From: CAYFQV01 sp964654185
GTDB taxonomy: Bacteria > Spirochaetota > Spirochaetia > DSM-27196 > PWMO01
Direction of reading: 5' to 3'
NCBI GenBank assembly: GCA_964654185.1
Contig: CAZZIE010000006.1
Span: 3,476 to 67,475 of the forward strand
Length of the DNA stretch: 64,000 nucleotides
Part shown: positions 1 to 8,442 of the stretch, in pieces
Layout: every line of letters begins with the position of its first letter
How positions within the stretch are numbered: the first letter of the stretch is position 1
Notes under the pieces: generated by a model
Told to the model about the DNA's origin: nothing
The model's input: only the letters and a program-made list of their open reading frames with translations
The model's database searches: none
Program-made: the position numbers and the translations under genes

Positions 1-3000
1 TCCCCCTCGCCGGCGGATGACGCGGGCGCCGCGGATGACTCCGCTACCGCGGCTTTGTCAGGTACCGCGCCCTTGTCAGGCGCCGCAGTCTTGTCAGGCG
101 CCGTGGACGGCGCCGGTGCCGGGTCTTCCAGCAGGTTGGTGCGCTCCACGGTCTTCAACGGGAAGGCCGTGCGAAGCGTGACCGATGCCGGCGCGCCTTC
201 GGTCTCGAAGAGTCGCACCACAACGCCACGACCGTCCTCGGCGGGCTTGATCCAATCCAGTTGCACCTGATCCTCATCCACTGCCGCCAGGGCGGCGCCC
301 TCCGTCGGTCCCGGCACCTCTCCGCTTCCGTTCCTGCGCGAGGAGCCCGAGGCGGGTGCGCGCCAGCGGCCGCGCACCACCGGCGGTGCCGCGAGCTCGG
401 CGACTTCCCTCATTACGGCAGGTGCGGAGAAGGATTCCGGGGTGGCCAGGAAGGCGTAGGTGAACTCGTGAACGCCGTTGTCTGCGGTCTCGTCGGGGGC
501 GGTCGGCGCGGTGAGGAGAGAGAGGCGGATGCGCCCGTCCAGGACGTCGTAGCCGTACTTCTCTCCCGATAGGACGGCAACGCAGCGGCGCGCGTCGGTG
601 AGGGCGGTGTATCCGTGGGCGGGAACCTCGAACATGGCGGAGTCCGCCTCGCGGTTGCGATGTGCCGGCCGATCAACCCAGCCGTACTGAATGCCGCTCC
701 GCGCCGTCGGCGGTCGCGCCGTCGTGGGGAAGGACGCCTTGAGCAGGGTGTGCCGCTCCCGCCAGTCGACACGCGTGCGAAACTCGATCCGCCGGGTGTG
801 GGCGTAGAAGATCGTGTCCTGCTCAACCCGGGACGCCTCCCCAAGCGAGAGAACCCGCCGGAAGACCGCCGCGACCGGTCCGACGGAGACCGTCTCCAGG
901 CGCTCGGCCGCCGTAACGGGACGAAGCGTGAGCTCGTAGTCCCGATCGATGTCCCAGGCGTCCCAGCTCACCGGAAGATCCCGGGCCGCCACGAGGGTAT
1001 TCAAAGCTTCGCCGGGCAGGACAAGCTCCGTGCCGGTATCGTGATCCACAAGGGAGGCAATGGCCCCGGCCCCGTCGAAGAGCACCGTGTAGAAGGGAGT
1101 CGTGACGCGGTTGCCGTCCAGGGCGAAGGGCCCCGGCGTCGTGCCGGCGCCGGCGGTGTCGCGCGGAGCCGCCGCGTCCCGGGCGCGCGCGGCGTCGCGA
1201 AGGGGCGTCACCGAGGCGGCAGGCAGCCGGACACGGGTCAGCACGACGGGAGTACCGTCGAATTGGGTGACGGTCTGGGCGGCGTCGCCGCCGGCTTCGG
1301 CCTCTTCCGGGGAGAGACGCAGCACACTCGTCCGATCCCGGCCGAAGTGGTTCACCACAACCGCCTCGCGCCTGCCATCATCATCGTCCACTGAAGAAAA
1401 GGATGTTGATGACGATGATGAAGGGCCGTCGAGGTAGGCCGCGGCCTGCGCTTCCGCCGCTTCGACCACCGCGTCGAGGACGGTTCGCGCTTCGCGATTG
1501 ACTCGCTCGATCGAGGAACCCGGGAGGATGTCGTGGAACTGGTGCGTCAGAAGCTGCTTCCAGAGCTCGTCGCGCTGGGCGCGGCGGTGCGCTTCCACCG
1601 CGACGGGGTCGGGGACCTCCGCGCTTCCTGCATGTGCGCGGTTCGCGGTCGTTTCGACGAGTTCCCGGGCCGCAAGGAACTCCAGGCGCCGAAGCGCCTC
1701 CTCGGCGGCGTGGTTGAGACGTTTCAAGGCGCCTTGAGAGGTGTAGGTGCCGCGGTGGAACTCGAGGTAGAGCTCACCGCGCCACCGGGGGAGGGTGTGC
1801 GCGGTGGCGAAGACCTCCGGAAGCGCCTCGCCGACGCGACGCCAGGTCATGCGCGGAGTTCCGTGAAGGTCCGTGATGCGTCGGGCGAGTTCGAGGTCTT
1901 CCCGGCGCGGTCCGCCGCCGCCGTCTCCCTCTCCGATCGGCTTGATGAAGGAGCGCTGCACGTACTTGTGGCGCACGCGCCGCCAGGAGAGGGCGTTGTC
2001 CGCCGGTGTGGCCACGCCGTTGTAGCCCATTGCAGCGTCCGGAATGAACGACGTCGGCACGGCGGTGCCGTCGATCCCTTCCCAGAGGAAGAGGTCGTAG
2101 GGGAAGCGGGTGGTATCGTTCCAGTTGATCTTGCTGGTAACGAAGTACCGCATGCCGCAGCCGGCCATTATCTGAGGCAGATTGCCCGGATACCCGAAGA
2201 CGTCGGGAAGCCAGGTGACCGTGCCCTCGTAGCCCAGGAGGTCGCGGCTGGTGCGGCGCCCGTAGAGGAACTGACGGATCAGTGACTCGCCGGCGGGGAG
2301 GTTGCAGTCCGCTTCCACGTACATCCCCCCGTTGGGCTCCCACTGCCCGCGCCGGTACGCCTTCTCCACGTCTGCGAAGACCTCCGGATACTCGCGCTTC
2401 ACGATCTCGAGCTGCGCCGGCATGGACTGAATGAAGCGGAACTCCCGGTAGCTCTCCGCAAGGCGGCACGCCGTGGAGAAGGTGCGGGCAAGCTTGCGGG
2501 TCGTCTCCTCGATGGGCCAGAGCCAGGCGTGATCCATATGGGCGTGGCCGACGGCGTAGATGTCCGGCACCGTATGCGGGTTCACCTCCTCCAGAAGAGG
2601 CCGCACGGCGTCCCGGAACGCTTCGGCCTGGCCGGAGAGGATCTCGTCGGACGCGTCGGGATCGAGGAGGTGCACCGCCTCCGCGAGATTGCGGATCACG
2701 TCGTGGCGCCTGAGACTGTCGTCGGGAAGCTCCAGGGCGGTCTCGAAGAGCGCCTGGAGGTCGAAGAGCGCCTGATCGAGCGGCTCGTTCAGCGCCACAA
2801 GTCGACCCGTCTCGAACCAGATCGGGTAGCGAGAGCGCTCCTGCAGCACATGAGGCAGGACGAAGTCACCGTGGAAGGGGTGCACTCCAGGATAGTGGTG
2901 CCCGCCGTACGCCTCCACGTGAATATCGACAACCCCGCCGGTGGCGACGTCGCGCCCGATCGGGTAGAGCTGATGGCGGTCGTTGAAGGCGCCCCGGGGT

Positions 3001-3287
3001 GTGCCGTCCAGGAAGAGCAGGCTGTCGGAGTGAGCTACGACCTCCAGGAAGAGGGGCCGCGATTCCTCCGGGATCGTTGCCACTGCGTGGAACCAGAAAC
3101 ACTTCCAGGCCGCGCCGTAGGGGGCCGGCGGCGTGAAGGCGTGGTAGGTTGCATCCCGGGGCGGGGCGCGATGGACCGTGTCGGTCTCGGCCATCTCCCA
3201 GGTGAGATCCTCGACGAGGGTGAATCTGCGCCCATCCAGAACGCGCAGAACCTGGCGAATGCGATTCTCGGCCTTGGGGTTGAGCAT
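1..3287 (-). CDS. Alpha-mannosidase, glycoside hydrolase family 38 (3' end beyond window)
   Basis: This protein hydrolyses alpha-mannosides by the retaining GH38 mechanism. The visible 1,095 codons start at ATG 3287, 7 nt after an AGGA-type ribosome site. The GH38 metal-binding motif HMDHAWLWP is at residues 250-258 (H250 and D252 are zinc ligands in the family). The nucleophile motif WLPDVFGYPG follows, with Asp362 as the expected nucleophile. The C-terminal beta domains are recognisable to about residue 1050. The stop codon lies off the left edge; only a short tail should be missing. Two low-complexity stretches interrupt the C-terminal half: a Ser/Asp run near residues 620-635 and a hexapeptide repeat near residues 1060-1078. 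The gene begins 15 nt after the upstream cyclase-like gene, so the two probably share a transcript. I infer a cytoplasmic enzyme because no signal peptide is visible. The substrate (free mannosides, glycan or a mannosylated solute) is unknown. Confidence 0.93.
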   Translation of the reverse strand, partial: MLNPKAENRIRQVLRVLDGRRFTLVEDLTWEMAETDTVHRAPPRDATYHAFTPPAPYGAAWKCFWFHAVATIPEESRPLFLEVVAHSDSLLFLDGTPRGAFNDRHQLYPIGRDVATGGVVDIHVEAYGGHHYPGVHPFHGDFVLPHVLQERSRYPIWFETGRLVALNEPLDQALFDLQALFETALELPDDSLRRHDVIRNLAEAVHLLDPDASDEILSGQAEAFRDAVRPLLEEVNPHTVPDIYAVGHAHMDHAWLWPIEETTRKLARTFSTACRLAESYREFRFIQSMPAQLEIVKREYPEVFADVEKAYRRGQWEPNGGMYVEADCNLPAGESLIRQFLYGRRTSRDLLGYEGTVTWLPDVFGYPGNLPQIMAGCGMRYFVTSKINWNDTTRFPYDLFLWEGIDGTAVPTSFIPDAAMGYNGVATPADNALSWRRVRHKYVQRSFIKPIGEGDGGGGPRREDLELARRITDLHGTPRMTWRRVGEALPEVFATAHTLPRWRGELYLEFHRGTYTSQGALKRLNHAAEEALRRLEFLAARELVETTANRAHAGSAEVPDPVAVEAHRRAQRDELWKQLLTHQFHDILPGSSIERVNREARTVLDAVVEAAEAQAAAYLDGPSSSSSTSFSSVDDDDGRREAVVVNHFGRDRTSVLRLSPEEAEAGGDAAQTVTQFDGTPVVLTRVRLPAASVTPLRDAARARDAAAPRDTAGAGTTPGPFALDGNRVTTPFYTVLFDGAGAIASLVDHDTGTELVLPGEALNTLVAARDLPVSWDAWDIDRDYELTLRPVTAAERLETVSVGPVAAVFRRVLSLGEASRVEQDTIFYAHTRRIEFRTRVDWRERHTLLKASFPTTARPPTARSGIQYGWVDRPAHRNREADSAMFEVPAHGYTALTDARRCVAVLSGEKYGYDVLDGRIRLSLLTAPTAPDETADNGVHEFTYAFLATPESFSAPAVMREVAELAAPPVVRGRWRAPASGSSRRNGSGEVPGPTEGAALAAVDEDQVQLDWIKPAEDGRGVVVRLFETEGAPASVTLRTAFPLKTVERTNLLEDPAPAPSTAPDKTAAPDKGAVPDKAAVAESSAAPASSAGEG
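55..108 (-). repeat. 18-bp tandem repeat inside the alpha-mannosidase gene
   Basis: There are three tandem units of 18 bp (55-72, 73-90, 91-108), each beginning TTGTCAGG on the plus strand. They encode the hexapeptide pattern D-K-x-A-x-P on the minus strand, so reading frame is preserved. GH38 enzymes normally have no such segment here. Confidence 0.85.
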
Positions 3288-3302
3288 CTGCTTCCTGGGG
3301 CG

Positions 3303-5534
3303 CTACCGGGTGTTGTCGAGCTCCTCGTAGGCAGCGCGAAGGTCCTCCAGCTGCCCCAGGAGCTCCTTCGATTGCGCTTCAATGCCGGCGGCGACATCGC
3401 GGGTGCCTGAGGCGGTCTTCAGGCGCACCAGCTCGATTCGCACGTTCTTGAGCATGTTGAGCCCGGAGTTGATCCGAAGGGCGATCATCTCCCGCTCCGA
3501 CATGAGCGCTTCTATCGATTTCTTCTGCTTCTCCAGCTCGCGGATGCTCTCGTCGTACTGGTTCTGAAGGCGGCGATCCTCCGTGGAGCCGCGCTTGCGC
3601 TCCAGGTCCGCAAGCTCCCGGCCCACCTGGCCAAGAGAGTGCGCATGCAGTACATCATCGAGCTCTTCAGCGCGCTGGGTGAGGGCGCGCACCTGTTCCA
3701 CGTAGCTGGTCAGGAGCTTCTCGAAGTCCTCACCGAGAACATCGGAACGCTGTCCGAGCTCCTCCATCTGCCCCAGCATCCCCTCCTGGAGCTCCTCCGC
3801 CTGCTCTACCGGCGATGCGTCGGGATTGATGGCGGTCGCGCGCGGTGCGGGCGTCCGGGCGGTGATCTGTGCCAGCTCCCCGTTGAGCTTGCGCTCCTTC
3901 GACTTGAACGCCGGCAGGTGGGAGAGCACCCCGATCGCCATGCCGCCGACGGGAAACACGAACCACGGAAACCCCGGGGACACCATCATGTTGAGGGCGA
4001 AGAGAAAGATCGATGTGGCGCCGTTCGAGATGAGGTGCGACTGAAAGGAGTTGCGCGCCCGGGTAAGCCGCCGAAAGATGCGCAGCTTCTCCCGGGTCGG
4101 ATTGCGCATCTTGCCGAGCTCGCGCACCTCGCGGCGGCGCTGCCGCACCTGCGCCCAGTGACTGGCAAGGCCTATGCCCCAGCCCAGGGCGGGAATGGCG
4201 AGCCAGGGCATTGCCCCGGTCAGAATGCCGATCGTGATGAGCATACCGTTGACGCCGACATAGCTGATGAAATGGCCCCGGAAGCCGTTTCTGACCTGAT
4301 CGAGAGACTTCTCGGTCTGCTCGCGATAGCTCTTCACGACGGGATCGCGGGTCGGTGCCGTGGAGCCGGAAAATCGACGTGAGAGGACCTGGTCCCAGGC
4401 GGACTCGATCTCCCGGTCCTCCCTCTCGTCACCGACGCCGCGACGGGTCGGCACCATTGCCTCATCCGCCGCGGATCTCCGCCGGCGCGCCAGGGAGTCG
4501 TCCATGCGCCCGCGGCCACCCGGCCGGTCGTAGCCGTAGTCGTCGCGGTCGTCTGCGTCGCGGTCGCCTGCGCGGGGGCGGCCCCTCATGTCCGGGCCGG
4601 GGCGGCCGCGCATGTCCGCCCGGGCATCCGACCGGCCGCGGGCGAGGAAGCCGGAGGCCGCCAGATTGTACAGGGCGCGCCGCTCACCCGGAGAGCGCAC
4701 ATCCAGGGCGTCGTACGCCTCCGCCAGCGTGAGGCGGCGTCCCCGCCGCTTCATCTCCCGGAGAAGGCGCGTCTTGATGTCGGAGCTCTCCGGCGTCTCT
4801 TCGCGCCCGGCGCCGGATCGGCCCGCATCCGCCGATCGAGCGCCGGGGCCGGTCGCTCCCGTCGCGTCGCCCCTGGGGCCGCCCGCGGTACGCCCGGGGC
4901 CGCCGCTGGGGCCGCCGCTGGGGCCGCCGCTGGGGCCGTCGGCATTATGCCCGGGGCCGTCGGCGGTATGCTCGGGGCCGCCCGCTGTACGCCCGGGGCC
5001 GCCGCTGGGGCCGCCGCCGGTGCGAGGTCCGTCGGCCCGGTCCGGGGGCAGGGTGTACCACTCCATGCCGCCACTCGGGGTGTCACCCCGGATCCAGCGG
5101 TCGTCCAGGGACACATCCTTTGCCACCGCGCCGGTCAGGGAGACGCCGCCGGGCCTGGTTACGCCGCGGAGCTCCAGGACGGTTGCCAGCGATTCGCCGT
5201 AGTAGTTGCCCTCGCGCTCGGCGACCTCGCCCTGATGGATCGCCACCCTGGGCATCATGGGGAGCGCCTCCGGGGCGACGCTGCGACGCTGCATGCCACG
5301 CTGGACCTCCTGGGCGGCTTTGACCGCCTCCCCGGGATCGTCGAAGCGAATGAGGAAGGTGTCGCCCGTGTTCGAAAGGATCTCGCCGTGGTATTCTCGG
5401 GCCAGCCGCTTGAGCAGCCCGGTGTAGAAATCAAGCTCCTCGAGGGCGCGCATCTCGTGCGTCTCGAGCAGGTGTGAGAAGTCGACAATGTCGGTGGAAA
5501 GAAGCGTCGAAACGCCGCCCGCGGTCTCGGCCAT
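3303..5534 (-). CDS. Class III nucleotidyl cyclase-homology protein with two TM-pair domains and C-terminal coiled coil
   Basis: This is a 743-aa protein. Residues 5-170 match the class III adenylate/guanylate cyclase fold. STDIVDFSHLL carries the first metal Asp and NTGDTFLIRF the second. The usual Lys before the second motif (KTxGD) is replaced by Ser/Asn, so nucleotide specificity or activity is uncertain. A Gly/Pro-rich repeat linker (about residues 170-240) and a charged Arg/Asp-rich stretch follow. Next come two similar segments, each with a pair of hydrophobic helices preceded by an Arg-rich amphipathic helix (about 430-500 and 510-580). A long coiled coil runs to the C-terminus. I chose ATG 5534 because a GGGAG site and a canonical promoter lie directly upstream and the cyclase fold starts there. 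It is the first gene before the mannosidase. The role, such as a membrane-tethered signalling scaffold, is inferred. Confidence 0.75.
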   Translation of the reverse strand: MAETAGGVSTLLSTDIVDFSHLLETHEMRALEELDFYTGLLKRLAREYHGEILSNTGDTFLIRFDDPGEAVKAAQEVQRGMQRRSVAPEALPMMPRVAIHQGEVAEREGNYYGESLATVLELRGVTRPGGVSLTGAVAKDVSLDDRWIRGDTPSGGMEWYTLPPDRADGPRTGGGPSGGPGRTAGGPEHTADGPGHNADGPSGGPSGGPSGGPGRTAGGPRGDATGATGPGARSADAGRSGAGREETPESSDIKTRLLREMKRRGRRLTLAEAYDALDVRSPGERRALYNLAASGFLARGRSDARADMRGRPGPDMRGRPRAGDRDADDRDDYGYDRPGGRGRMDDSLARRRRSAADEAMVPTRRGVGDEREDREIESAWDQVLSRRFSGSTAPTRDPVVKSYREQTEKSLDQVRNGFRGHFISYVGVNGMLITIGILTGAMPWLAIPALGWGIGLASHWAQVRQRRREVRELGKMRNPTREKLRIFRRLTRARNSFQSHLISNGATSIFLFALNMMVSPGFPWFVFPVGGMAIGVLSHLPAFKSKERKLNGELAQITARTPAPRATAINPDASPVEQAEELQEGMLGQMEELGQRSDVLGEDFEKLLTSYVEQVRALTQRAEELDDVLHAHSLGQVGRELADLERKRGSTEDRRLQNQYDESIRELEKQKKSIEALMSEREMIALRINSGLNMLKNVRIELVRLKTASGTRDVAAGIEAQSKELLGQLEDLRAAYEELDNTR
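4896..5018 (-). repeat. Mixed 12-bp and 21-bp tandem repeats in the cyclase linker
   Basis: Units of GGGGCCGCCGCT (4896-4907, 4908-4919, 4920-4931) are followed by three 21-bp units starting GGGGCCG (4932-4952, 4953-4973, 4974-4994) and two further 12-bp units to 5018. They encode the GPSGGP/GPGHNAD-type linker between the cyclase fold and the membrane part. All unit lengths are multiples of three, so frame is kept. Confidence 0.85.
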
Positions 5535-5543
5535 GGCGCTCCC

Positions 5544-5572
5544 ACAATACGTTTGCCGTGGCAAAGCGTCAA
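5544..5572 (-). promoter_or_regulatory. Promoter of the cyclase-mannosidase operon with palindrome in the spacer
   Basis: On the minus strand TTGACG (5567-5572) and TATTGT (5544-5549) are separated by 17 bp. The -10 ends only 9 nt before ATG 5534. Within the spacer is the 14-bp palindrome TTTGCC-GT-GGCAAA (5552-5565), a plausible operator. No transcript data are available; this is a sequence call only. Confidence 0.5.
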
Positions 5573-5714
5573 GCAAGCCCGGCCGCGCCACCGCCGCCGG
5601 GAGGAAGCGTCCGCACCGGGCGAGATCGCCGCGGCGGGCAGCGTTTGGCCCCTGAAGCAGTGGGCCGGCGGCTGAAGTAAGCGGTTGTGAGAACACCCGG
5701 AATTGCGAGAGGTC

Positions 5715-7124
5715 ATGAAGAAGCGCGACCGGACAGTCTTCGAGTGCAGCGAGTGCGGACGCACCGAAGCCAAGTGGCTCGGCAAGTGCCCCTCCTGCGG
5801 CGCCTGGAACAGCTTCCTGGAGATTCCCGCCGGCTTCGGCGCGGGCTCGTCCGGCTCATCCACAGCCGGCGCTTCAGCTGCAGCGCAGGGCCGGGGCGGC
5901 GGTGCTCACTCCCCCATTACCCTTTCTGAGATCGATGTCGACGCGGTGCCGCAAGGCCCGACGGGAATCCGGGAGCTCGACCGCGTCCTGGGAGGGGGAA
6001 TCACGCCGGGCGGTTCGGTGCTTCTGGGCGGCCCACCGGGAATCGGCAAGTCCACCCTCATGCTGCAACTCGCCGCGCGGGCGGAGAAGCCGACTCTCTA
6101 CGTCACCGCCGAAGAGCCGTTGCACCAGGTCGGGCGTCGGGCGCGGCGGCTGGGAGCATCCTCCGAGCAGGTCGACATCCTCAGCACGACGCAGCTCGAG
6201 GAGGTCCTGGATGCGGTCGCCCGGAAGGCACCGGAGATCCTGATCGTCGACTCCATTCAGACCCTCTACACCCGGGAGGCCGGGACGGTTCCCGGACTTG
6301 CCGCGCAGGTGCGCAGCTGCTCTTTCGCCCTCCTGGAGTGGGGCCGGGAGCAGGGTGCGAGTGTGTTTCTCATTGCCCACGTCACCAAGGAGGGCTCCAT
6401 TGCCGGGCCCAAACTCCTGGAGCACATGGTGGACACGGTCCTCTACTTCGAGGAGACCGAGGGAACCCTTCGAGTCGTCCGGGCGGCGAAGAACCGCTTC
6501 GGCCCGACCGACGAGGTCGCCCTCTTCCGGATGGCGGAGAAGGGGCTCGCCGAGGTTGCCGATCCCGGTGGTGCGTTCATGACTACCCGGAGCAGCGTAC
6601 CCCCCGGCGTAGCGGTCGCCCCGGTCTTCGAGGGATCGCGGGTGTTCCTGGTGGAGGTGCAGGCCCTCACCGTCGCCGCCAAGAGCGGGGTATCCCGCAC
6701 CTACTCCGACCGGGTGGACTCCGGCCGGGTGTCGCGGGTCGCCGCGGTGCTGGAGAAGCACCTGGGCCTCAGCTTCTCGGACCAGGACCTCTACGTGAAC
6801 ATTGCCGGAGGGTTGAAGGTGCGGGAGGTCGGGATCGAGCTCCCCCTGGCCATGGCGCTCTATTCGGCCCGGACCGGTGTTCCCCTGCCGGCGGGCACCG
6901 CAATCATCGGCGAAGTGAGCCTGGCGGGAGAGGTTCGTCCGGTGGGTCACACCCGCGGCCGCGCCAAGGCCGCCCGCGACCTCGGCTACGAGAACGTCAT
7001 TGCGCCCCCCGCCGGGTACGGCGAGGAGGATGCCGAGGTGAGCTGGCACACGGTGGAAACGGTAAGCGACGCGGTGCGTCGCGTCTTCGGATCGGGCGGC
7101 GGCGACGGCGGACGACGCGATTGA
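5715..7124 (+). CDS. radA: DNA repair protein RadA
   Basis: RadA is a RecA-like ATPase/branch-migration helicase that helps process recombination intermediates. The 469-aa protein has the N-terminal C4 zinc finger (CSECG ... CPSCG, residues 9-30), Walker A GGPPGIGKST near residue 103, and the RadA-specific KNRFG motif near residue 258. A C-terminal Lon-protease-like domain ends the protein. The length is normal for the family. The exact start is uncertain: ATG 5715 gives MKKRDRT with AGAGG close upstream, and an in-frame TTG lies at 5703. It is divergent from the cyclase gene (180-bp gap) and convergent with the TraB-family gene. Confidence 0.95.
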   Translation: MKKRDRTVFECSECGRTEAKWLGKCPSCGAWNSFLEIPAGFGAGSSGSSTAGASAAAQGRGGGAHSPITLSEIDVDAVPQGPTGIRELDRVLGGGITPGGSVLLGGPPGIGKSTLMLQLAARAEKPTLYVTAEEPLHQVGRRARRLGASSEQVDILSTTQLEEVLDAVARKAPEILIVDSIQTLYTREAGTVPGLAAQVRSCSFALLEWGREQGASVFLIAHVTKEGSIAGPKLLEHMVDTVLYFEETEGTLRVVRAAKNRFGPTDEVALFRMAEKGLAEVADPGGAFMTTRSSVPPGVAVAPVFEGSRVFLVEVQALTVAAKSGVSRTYSDRVDSGRVSRVAAVLEKHLGLSFSDQDLYVNIAGGLKVREVGIELPLAMALYSARTGVPLPAGTAIIGEVSLAGEVRPVGHTRGRAKAARDLGYENVIAPPAGYGEEDAEVSWHTVETVSDAVRRVFGSGGGDGGRRD

Positions 7125-7154
7125 ACCGAAGAGTAGCGCGCGCCGGTGGCCGCA

Positions 7155-7180
7155 GCGGTTGGGCGCCGCGGTTGGGCGCC
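7155..7180. repeat. 13-bp perfect tandem duplication in the radA/TraB convergent gap
   Basis: GCGGTTGGGCGCC occurs twice head to tail (7155-7167 and 7168-7180), followed by a partial third copy. It lies between two converging genes, as do several other short duplications in this window. Confidence 0.8.
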
Positions 7181-7250
7181 GCGGAGAGGTGCGCCGGCGG
7201 CGGAATAGTGTCGACGGCGCCGGGGCTCCCGCCGGCCGCCGCGGCCCGCG

Positions 7251-8426
7251 CTACCCCACCCCGGGAAAGAGCAGCGGGAAGGCAATGAATGTGCCGATGG
7301 CGCTTCCCAGGCTCGAGAGGAAGAAGACCAGCAGAATACGGGTGACGCGGTTCCGGTAGAAGCCCCGCAGCGAAACGATGTCGTCCTGCAGTGACTCCAG
7401 GTCGCTGACCCGGGGTTTGCGGACAACCGCCTCGATCAGCCCGGACACCAGGCCCACCCCGACGGTGGGGTTCATGGAGGTGAAGGGCGCCGCCAGAAAC
7501 GAGAGGACAATGGTGAGGGGATGCGCCAGCGCCGCAGCGGCGCCGATTGCGGAGAGTGTCCCGTTCACCAGAATCCAGCGATAGAGGCGCTCCAACCCTC
7601 CCTGCCAGCCGGCATCGATGAAACCCCAGGCAATCAGACCGGCCACCGCTGCGGGAATGAGCCACGGGATGATCCGACCGATGAGGCGCTTCGGCGGAAC
7701 CTGATCGATATCTTCCAGGGAGGTGGGCGCCTCGCCCGCCTCGAGACGCGTGAGCCACTCCTTGATCCCCGGAACGTGCCCCGCGCCCACAACGGCGACG
7801 ACTCGACTTCCCTCGCTCTCGTAGATCTTCGTCGCCAGGTAGCGATCGCGCTCGTCGATCAGCACCTCCTTCGCGGAGGGCAGGTACGCCGCGAGCTCTT
7901 CGAGCATGGCTTCGAGTGCGTTCTGCTCCTTGAGCTCCTCGATCTCATCCGAGGTGAGCTTCTCCTTGGATACCACCGATGTCAGGAGCGCGGCGAGCAT
8001 CTTCATCTTCCCCCAGAAGGAGGAGCGCGCCCAGGCGCGTCGGAGTGTCACCTGGATCTCCCGATCACAGAGGGAGTGCGCGATGCCGCGTTCCTTGGCG
8101 ATTTCAATGGCCGCGCGCATCTCCTCCCCGGGCTTGGTGCCGAGGTCGACGCCCATGCGCTTCTGAAAGGACGACAGGGCGAGATTGCCGAGCAGCAGAA
8201 ATCCCTGCCGCCTTCGGATGACCTTGTAGACGTCCAGGTTCTTCCAGGAGCTTCCCTCGGCGAGCTGCTTGTACCGGGACGCATCGATCTCGACGCAGAC
8301 GCGGTCGGGCTGGTGTTCGTCGACGGCGGCGCGAACGTCCTCAACGCTCTGTGAGGAGATGTGCGCCGTCCCGACGAGGACGATCTCTTTGTTTCCAACG
8401 GTTATCGTTTGCCAGGTAGATGTCAT
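7251..8426 (-). CDS. TraB/PrgY (GumN-like) family membrane protein
   Basis: The 391-aa protein has the TraB-family N-terminal domain with the VLVGTAHIS motif at residues 15-24 and conserved E/R positions in the VCVEIDASRYKQL segment. It ends in a hydrophobic region with about four membrane helices (residues 250-390). Relatives include PrgY/TraB, which dampen pheromone signalling in Enterococcus, and eukaryotic mitochondrial TRABD; the biochemical activity (suspected metalloprotease-like) is not settled. The start is ATG 8426, 16 nt after the DHH gene, so it is probably the last gene of the TPR-DHH-TraB operon. Confidence 0.85.
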   Translation of the reverse strand: MTSTWQTITVGNKEIVLVGTAHISSQSVEDVRAAVDEHQPDRVCVEIDASRYKQLAEGSSWKNLDVYKVIRRRQGFLLLGNLALSSFQKRMGVDLGTKPGEEMRAAIEIAKERGIAHSLCDREIQVTLRRAWARSSFWGKMKMLAALLTSVVSKEKLTSDEIEELKEQNALEAMLEELAAYLPSAKEVLIDERDRYLATKIYESEGSRVVAVVGAGHVPGIKEWLTRLEAGEAPTSLEDIDQVPPKRLIGRIIPWLIPAAVAGLIAWGFIDAGWQGGLERLYRWILVNGTLSAIGAAAALAHPLTIVLSFLAAPFTSMNPTVGVGLVSGLIEAVVRKPRVSDLESLQDDIVSLRGFYRNRVTRILLVFFLSSLGSAIGTFIAFPLLFPGVG

Positions 8427-8442
8427 GATATGCGAGTCCGCC

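Noticed and set aside
615..3410. Long plus-strand open frames opposite the alpha-mannosidase
   Set aside because: The minus strand encodes a continuous GH38 protein with catalytic motifs. The plus-strand frames are by-products of high GC at third codon positions.
5535..5696. 54-codon N-terminal extension of the cyclase-like protein
   Set aside because: The extension runs through a good promoter and has no conserved pattern. The cyclase fold begins at the ATG at 5534.
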